A stretch of 36,467 bases of DNA from Albibeggiatoa sp964388965 (GTDB taxonomy: Bacteria; Pseudomonadota; Gammaproteobacteria; Beggiatoales; Beggiatoaceae): assembly GCA_964388965.1 (NCBI GenBank), contig CAYMCP010000034.1:1-36467 (forward strand), in the 5' to 3' direction. Below the pieces are notes generated by a model. It worked only from the letters and a program-made list of their open reading frames with translations, had not been told where the DNA came from and searched no databases. This document shows positions 32,187-36,467 of this stretch, in pieces. Made by a program: the position numbers and the translations under genes. Position 1 is the stretch's first letter. The number at the start of each line of letters is the position of its first letter.

Positions 32187-33950
32187 ATGTCCAAAATAGT
32201 TACGACGCGCTTCATTGATAGCCTACTGCAACGTGCTGATTTAGTAGGAATTATTGACAAACAGGTAGCGTTGAAAAAAGTGGGTTCAAATTATAAAGGC
32301 TTGTGCCCATTTCATAACGAAAAAACACCTTCTTTTACAGTCTATCCACAACAACAAACTTATCACTGTTATGGCTGCGGTGCGCACGGTAATGCGATCA
32401 CTTTTTTAAGAGAATACAATCGATTAAGTTTTGAGGAAACGATTGAAGAACTTGCTGGTATTTACGGTTTAGAAATCGAATACGAAACTGAAACTCAGCC
32501 TTCAAAACCAAAAAATGATGATTTATACCAAATTCTCCAACAAGTTTGCCAATTTTATCAACAACAATTACAACAATCTCCCATTGCACTAGATTATTTC
32601 CAACAGCGCGGTTTAACAGCCGACACGATTAAATGCTATGAATTAGGTTACGCGCCGCAAGCGTGGGATAGTGTGCTAAAACAATTCGCCACAGAGCAAG
32701 TCCAACAATTGATAGATGCTGGATTAATCTCAGAAAAATCACAACGTCGTTATGATAGATTCCGTCATCGGGTGATGTTTCCAATTCACGATCAAAAAGG
32801 ACGTGTCATTGCGTTTGGCGGTCGCGTATTAGATGATAGTAAGCCTAAATATTTAAATTCTCCAGAAACGGCACTATTTCAAAAAAGTTCGGAATTGTAT
32901 GGTTGGCACTTAGTCAAAAAACAGAAAGAATTACAAAGCGTTGTCATTGTCGAAGGTTATATGGATGTCATCGTTTTAGCGCAATTTGGGATAAATAATG
33001 CGGTGGCAACGCTTGGTACAGCAACTTCTACCGAACATCTAAATCGCTTATTTCGTATCGTACCAGAGGTTATTTTTTGTTTCGATGGCGACGCAGCAGG
33101 TTATAAAGCCGCTAAACGTGCCCTAGAAATCGTTTTACCCATATTATTCGATGGGCGACAAATTCGCTTTGCCTTTTTGCCCGACGGCGAAGACCCAGAC
33201 AGTTTTATACGTCAACATGGTAAAACACAATTTGAAGATTATCTGCAACAAGCCAAGTTATTATCTAACTTTTTATTCGATGAATACTTATTAAAAGAAA
33301 TCCAATCTGATCCACCGTATACGCCTGAAAGTATTGCACAACTAAAAAGAACTGTAGAAAAAAACGTTGTACCTTTATTAGAGCAATTACCTAAAAATTC
33401 TGAATATTATCGCTTAATGTTCAAAAGGTTAGAGGAAATTAGTGCAGATTTAGGTTTTGAAGGTGCAAATTTTAAAAAGTCGGCTAAACTTAGTAAGCAA
33501 ACCAAAGCGAAACGGACACCGAAAACCGTCCCTTCTTTGGCGGAAAAGGCACTTAGGTTATTAATACAAAGACCGAGTTTAGCGGAAGAAGTTGAACGTA
33601 TTGATAAATTTCAATATGTGCAGGATGAAAAAGCTAACTTATTGATAAATTTAGTTGAATTTGTTCATCAGCACCCCCATGTCAACACGGCTATTCTGTT
33701 AGAGCATTGGCGTGATGATAAAACGTTCGATTATTTGGTTTCATTAGCATCGAATACGCATTTATTATCAGAACAAGAAATTTTACAGGAATTTATTAGC
33801 GCAGTGGAACAACTGCAATATTGCGCTAGTGTATGTCAACGTAGGCGGCAATTACTTGAAAAAATTAAACAAGGTATTGCAACCGCTTCTGAACAGCAAA
33901 TGCTTGCGCAACTTTATGCGGACGAAGCGCAATTATTTAAATGCCGTTAA
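32187..33950 (+). CDS. dnaG: DNA primase DnaG
   Basis: A 587-residue primase that makes RNA primers at the replication fork. It has the CHC2 zinc ribbon (C40, H43, C61, C64) and a TOPRIM catalytic core with EGYMDV (E256, D260) and DGD (D300, D302), preceded by FGGRVLDDSKPKYLNSPET. The C-terminal helical domain for DnaB binding is present and somewhat divergent. The start has a weak ribosome binding site. It is followed by rpoD as in the classical macromolecular synthesis operon, but no rpsU precedes it; a thioester reductase gene lies 41 bases upstream. Confidence 0.96.
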   Translation: MSKIVTTRFIDSLLQRADLVGIIDKQVALKKVGSNYKGLCPFHNEKTPSFTVYPQQQTYHCYGCGAHGNAITFLREYNRLSFEETIEELAGIYGLEIEYETETQPSKPKNDDLYQILQQVCQFYQQQLQQSPIALDYFQQRGLTADTIKCYELGYAPQAWDSVLKQFATEQVQQLIDAGLISEKSQRRYDRFRHRVMFPIHDQKGRVIAFGGRVLDDSKPKYLNSPETALFQKSSELYGWHLVKKQKELQSVVIVEGYMDVIVLAQFGINNAVATLGTATSTEHLNRLFRIVPEVIFCFDGDAAGYKAAKRALEIVLPILFDGRQIRFAFLPDGEDPDSFIRQHGKTQFEDYLQQAKLLSNFLFDEYLLKEIQSDPPYTPESIAQLKRTVEKNVVPLLEQLPKNSEYYRLMFKRLEEISADLGFEGANFKKSAKLSKQTKAKRTPKTVPSLAEKALRLLIQRPSLAEEVERIDKFQYVQDEKANLLINLVEFVHQHPHVNTAILLEHWRDDKTFDYLVSLASNTHLLSEQEILQEFISAVEQLQYCASVCQRRRQLLEKIKQGIATASEQQMLAQLYADEAQLFKCR

Positions 33951-34009
33951 AAGCACGCCGCACTTTTTGTAATTTTTTCGTTCACAAACCAAGCAAACTG
34001 AAAATGCTT

Positions 34010-34018
34010 TGCTATAAT
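34010..34018 (+). promoter_or_regulatory. Extended -10 promoter before rpoD
   Basis: TGCTATAAT matches the extended -10 consensus TGnTATAAT, 70 bases before the rpoD start. No convincing -35 is seen at 17 bases, as is common for extended -10 promoters. It would allow rpoD to be expressed independently of dnaG. Confidence 0.4.
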
Positions 34019-34087
34019 TACAACACGTTGTGGTTTTTATCGCAATCTCGTTTCTAAAAACAAGTCCAAGAGCACAATAAAAGCACT

Positions 34088-35914
34088 ATGAACCAAGAGC
34101 AACAAAAATCGCGCTTAAAACAGCTCATTGCTAAAGGTAAAGAGCAGGGTTATCTCACTTATCACGAAGTGAATGATCATCTACCCGATGACATCGCTGA
34201 CCCCGAACAAATAGATACAATTATTAATATGATCAATGATATGGGGATTTCTGTTCATGAATTCGCCCCAGACGCTGACTCTCTGTTGATGGTGGAATCT
34301 GAAGTTACTGCAGACGAGGACGCGGCTGAGGAAGCGGCTGCCGCTCTAATTAGCACTGATAACGAGTTTGGTCGCACGACCGACCCTGTGCGGATGTATA
34401 TGCGAGAAATGGGCGCCGTTGATTTATTGACTCGTGAGGGCGAAATTAAAATTGCCAAGCGCATTGAAGAGGGTTTAAGCCAAGCTTTATCTGCACTAGC
34501 AACCCACCCCGATATTGTGGGTGAATTCGTTTCCTATTTCGATCAGGTGCAAACCCAAGAGCGCAAATTAGGCGATATTATTTCCGGTTTTCACAATAAA
34601 GAGGAAGAAATCGAAGAAATTATTGAAGAAAACGACATAAGTGCAGCAGATTCAGATAATGAGGATGACGATGATGATGCAGATGTTTCATTGTTGGCTG
34701 ACGATAACCTAGATATGGAGGAGGCAGAGCAACGTTTTGGTCATCTCGGTCAATTGCATACGCAACTGATTGTGGCGCGTGAGCAATATGGGATTGATTC
34801 CGAAGAATTTAAAAAACTACGCAAAGAAGTTGCTGATTGTTTCTTAGAATTCAAAATATTACCGCGAGTAATTGATGATTTAACGTTCAAATTACGCGAT
34901 GTTGTTGCAGAAATCCGCGATCATGAGTCAATTATTCGTGATATTTGTGTGCGTGACGTGGGCATGGATAAGCGCGAATTTTTAACCAGCTTTAAGAATA
35001 ATTCAACTCACTTGGGTTGGACTGATGCGCTTATAAAAAGTGGACGCAATTACGCTGTAAAATTAACGCTTCATGCAGATAAAATCCGTGAGCAACAAGA
35101 ATTACTGGTTGATATTGAGCAGCAATGTCATTTGCATTTGGAAGAAATAAAAGATATTAACAAACGTATTTCCATAGGCGAGGCAAAAGCGCGTCGTGCG
35201 AAAAAGGAAATGATTGAAGCTAACTTACGTTTGGTGATTTCAATTGCTAAAAAATATACCAATCGGGGGTTGCAATTCCTTGATTTAATTCAAGAGGGTA
35301 ACATTGGTCTTATGAAAGCGGTGGATAAGTTTGAATATCGTCGCGGTTATAAATTTTCAACTTATGCGACTTGGTGGATTCGTCAGGCAATCACACGTTC
35401 CATTGCTGATCAGGCGCGTACAATCCGCATTCCGGTACACATGATCGAAACGATTAATAAACTTAATCGCGTATCGCGGCAGATTTTACAAGAAAAGGGA
35501 CGCGAAGCAACACCCGACGAATTAGCCGAACGCATGGAAATGCCAGAGGACAAAGTGCGTAAAGTGCTAAAAATTGCTAAAGAGCCAATTTCTATGGAAA
35601 CACCCATTGGTGATGATGAAGATTCGCATTTAGGTGATTTTATTGAAGATACAAGCATTCCCGCACCATTAGATTCTGCCACTTTTGAAGGTTTGCGCCG
35701 TGCGACTCAAGACATGTTACACAGCTTAACGCCGAGAGAAGCCAAAGTATTACGGATGAGATTTGGCATCGACATGCACACTGATCATACGTTGGAAGAG
35801 GTAGGTAAACAATTTGACGTAACTCGTGAGCGTATTCGCCAAATAGAAGCGAAAGCTTTACGCAAATTGCGTCATCCTAGCCGCTCAGAGCAATTGCGCA
35901 GTTTTTTAGATTAG
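34088..35914 (+). CDS. rpoD: RNA polymerase sigma factor RpoD (sigma-70)
   Basis: The primary sigma factor, 608 residues. Region 1.1 (1-80), region 1.2 (DPVRMYMREMG, about 97-130), a long non-conserved region with an acidic run (EDDDDDADV) and then region 2 with NLRLVISIAKKYTNRG, GLQFLDLIQEGNIGLMKAVDKF and YKFSTYATWWIRQAITR for -10 recognition and melting. Region 3 and region 4 (TLEEVGKQFDVTRERIRQIEAKALRKL) for -35 recognition complete it. All core-binding residues appear intact. The start is a plain ATG after AGAGC. A strong intrinsic terminator follows 12 bases past the stop. Confidence 0.97.
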   Translation: MNQEQQKSRLKQLIAKGKEQGYLTYHEVNDHLPDDIADPEQIDTIINMINDMGISVHEFAPDADSLLMVESEVTADEDAAEEAAAALISTDNEFGRTTDPVRMYMREMGAVDLLTREGEIKIAKRIEEGLSQALSALATHPDIVGEFVSYFDQVQTQERKLGDIISGFHNKEEEIEEIIEENDISAADSDNEDDDDDADVSLLADDNLDMEEAEQRFGHLGQLHTQLIVAREQYGIDSEEFKKLRKEVADCFLEFKILPRVIDDLTFKLRDVVAEIRDHESIIRDICVRDVGMDKREFLTSFKNNSTHLGWTDALIKSGRNYAVKLTLHADKIREQQELLVDIEQQCHLHLEEIKDINKRISIGEAKARRAKKEMIEANLRLVISIAKKYTNRGLQFLDLIQEGNIGLMKAVDKFEYRRGYKFSTYATWWIRQAITRSIADQARTIRIPVHMIETINKLNRVSRQILQEKGREATPDELAERMEMPEDKVRKVLKIAKEPISMETPIGDDEDSHLGDFIEDTSIPAPLDSATFEGLRRATQDMLHSLTPREAKVLRMRFGIDMHTDHTLEEVGKQFDVTRERIRQIEAKALRKLRHPSRSEQLRSFLD

Positions 35915-35926
35915 CAAGTTTCATGA

Positions 35927-35967
35927 AAGCAAGCCTCTCAAACCTTTCGGGAGTGCTTGCTTTTTTT
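35927..35967 (+). terminator. Intrinsic terminator after rpoD
   Basis: AAGCAAGC with GCTTGCTT continues as CTCTC with GGGAG after one bulged T, closing a loop AAACCTTTC, and is followed by a run of T. This is a strong Rho-independent terminator ending the dnaG-rpoD transcript. Confidence 0.85.
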
Positions 35968-36005
35968 GCTATAGTTTGGACAATAAATGACATTTGGGAA
36001 CAGAT

Positions 36006-36224
36006 ATGAACACTCAAGTTTTTGTCAATACAGACTTATTAGAACAAGCGATGCAAGCAACCCATGTCCAAAATAGCCAAGCATTGGTAGAAACAGCATT
36101 ACAACTGATGATACAAAAGCCATCTATAAAACCACCAATAGGCTTTGGTATGCTCAAAAGTCATAAAAAAACAATACCTGCTGATTTAGACCCCGCGAGT
36201 CTGATAAACAAAGAGCAGGTGTAG
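36006..36224 (+). CDS. VapB-like antitoxin, orphan
   Basis: A 72-residue protein. The N-terminus NTQVFVNTDLLEQAMQATHV with NSQALVETALQLMIQ has the ribbon-helix-helix pattern of VapB-type antitoxins (short strand, then two helices), followed by a proline-bearing segment and a GMLKSHKKTIPADLDP tail resembling antitoxin C-terminal toxin-binding parts. An in-frame TTG lies at 35994, but the ATG at 36006 follows GGGAA and fits the fold. No toxin (PIN or RelE) gene follows within the window, so this is a solitary antitoxin or a remnant of a pair. Confidence 0.6.
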   Translation: MNTQVFVNTDLLEQAMQATHVQNSQALVETALQLMIQKPSIKPPIGFGMLKSHKKTIPADLDPASLINKEQV

Positions 36225-36395
36225 GTTTGTAATCTACATCCAAACATTTTACATAATTGCAAGGATAATCAAAACGTTCGGGTTACAAGCCTTGACCCGC
36301 GAGCCGCGAGTGAAAAAAAGCTGCGTATTTCTCGATACTTTACACAATCAGTACGCTTGTAGGCTATAATGGTTTTTATTCACTTCGTTAGGTTT

Positions 36396-36467
36396 TTAGA
36401 AATGCTGTTCTTCTGAAAACTCTGAAAAAGTTTGTAAGTCATTGATTTTAGGTGGAGCGTATTTGCA
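36396..36467 (-). CDS. Possible C-terminal fragment of a reverse gene
   Basis: From the window edge a reverse frame of 23 codons reads CKYAPPKINDLQTFSEFSEE and ends QHF before TAA. The composition is protein-like but too short for a family call. A TATAAT at 36365-36370 on the forward strand lies beyond its end. Confidence 0.3.
   Translation of the reverse strand, partial: CKYAPPKINDLQTFSEFSEEQHF

Noticed and set aside
36290..36372. Promoter made of TTGACC near 36292 and TATAAT at 36365
   Set aside because: The two are about 67 bases apart, far from the 16-18 of a real promoter; no closer -35 fits well.
1..36467. CRISPR arrays, tRNA or rRNA genes
   Set aside because: No regularly spaced repeats and no tRNA T-loop or acceptor pattern were seen in the intergenic regions on either strand.

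Overview
This is an AT-rich bacterial chromosomal window carrying mostly core and regulatory genes. The RpoD, DnaG, HisS, RsmH, MltG and HypF types, a GspK pseudopilin, a YgfX/CptA homologue and dTDP-rhamnose genes point to a gammaproteobacterium. The abundance of Cache-type sensors, REC-DUF3369 regulators and SpoIIE phosphatases suggests a Thiotrichales/Beggiatoa-like organism, but that placement is inferred from family resemblance only. No rRNA, tRNA, CRISPR array, phage or complete insertion sequence was seen.

Layout. 1-3919: signalling block with the tail of a Ras/Rab-like GTPase, a hybrid histidine kinase and a Cache-SpoIIE phosphatase. 3996-8193: orphan YgfX-like protein, a two-lipoprotein operon (the second FlgO-like) and an isolated hypF. 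8423-14437: split dTDP-L-rhamnose genes (rfbA-rfbC forward, rfbD reverse), with a reverse run rfbD-gspK-mltG-secreted hypothetical. 14592-16461: TPR protein, then about 930 bp of gene-poor DNA holding a REP-like inverted pair, a candidate 43-codon reverse gene, a 116-bp MITE-like element with a 6-bp target duplication, and the promoter and long leader of a cold-shock gene. 16462-22435: rsmH away from any division cluster, a polytopic membrane protein, a family 2 glycosyltransferase and hisS. 22466-28804: a PilO/GspM-like membrane protein divergent from a three-gene phosphorelay (Cache-HAMP kinase, REC-DUF3369-HD-GYP, REC-DUF3369-kinase). 28907-32145: a translationally coupled pair encoding a hydroxylase-like/sulfotransferase fusion and a stand-alone thioester reductase. 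32187-35914: dnaG-rpoD. 36006-36467: an orphan VapB-like antitoxin and the possible tail of a reverse gene.

The most noteworthy points are the fusion sulfotransferase/thioester reductase pair, which looks like a tailoring module of an unknown small-molecule pathway; the duplicated REC-DUF3369 regulators whose output domain has been exchanged; a family of short REP-like hairpins (core GCAAAATTTATTTTGC) lying mostly just 3' of stop codons; the MITE-like element; and an intrinsic terminator ending 11 bases before the rsmH start codon. Several starts were moved from the longest open frame, using Shine-Dalgarno spacing or family alignment (rfbD, TPR gene, rsmH, membrane protein, glycosyltransferase, RR-kinase, thioester reductase, antitoxin).
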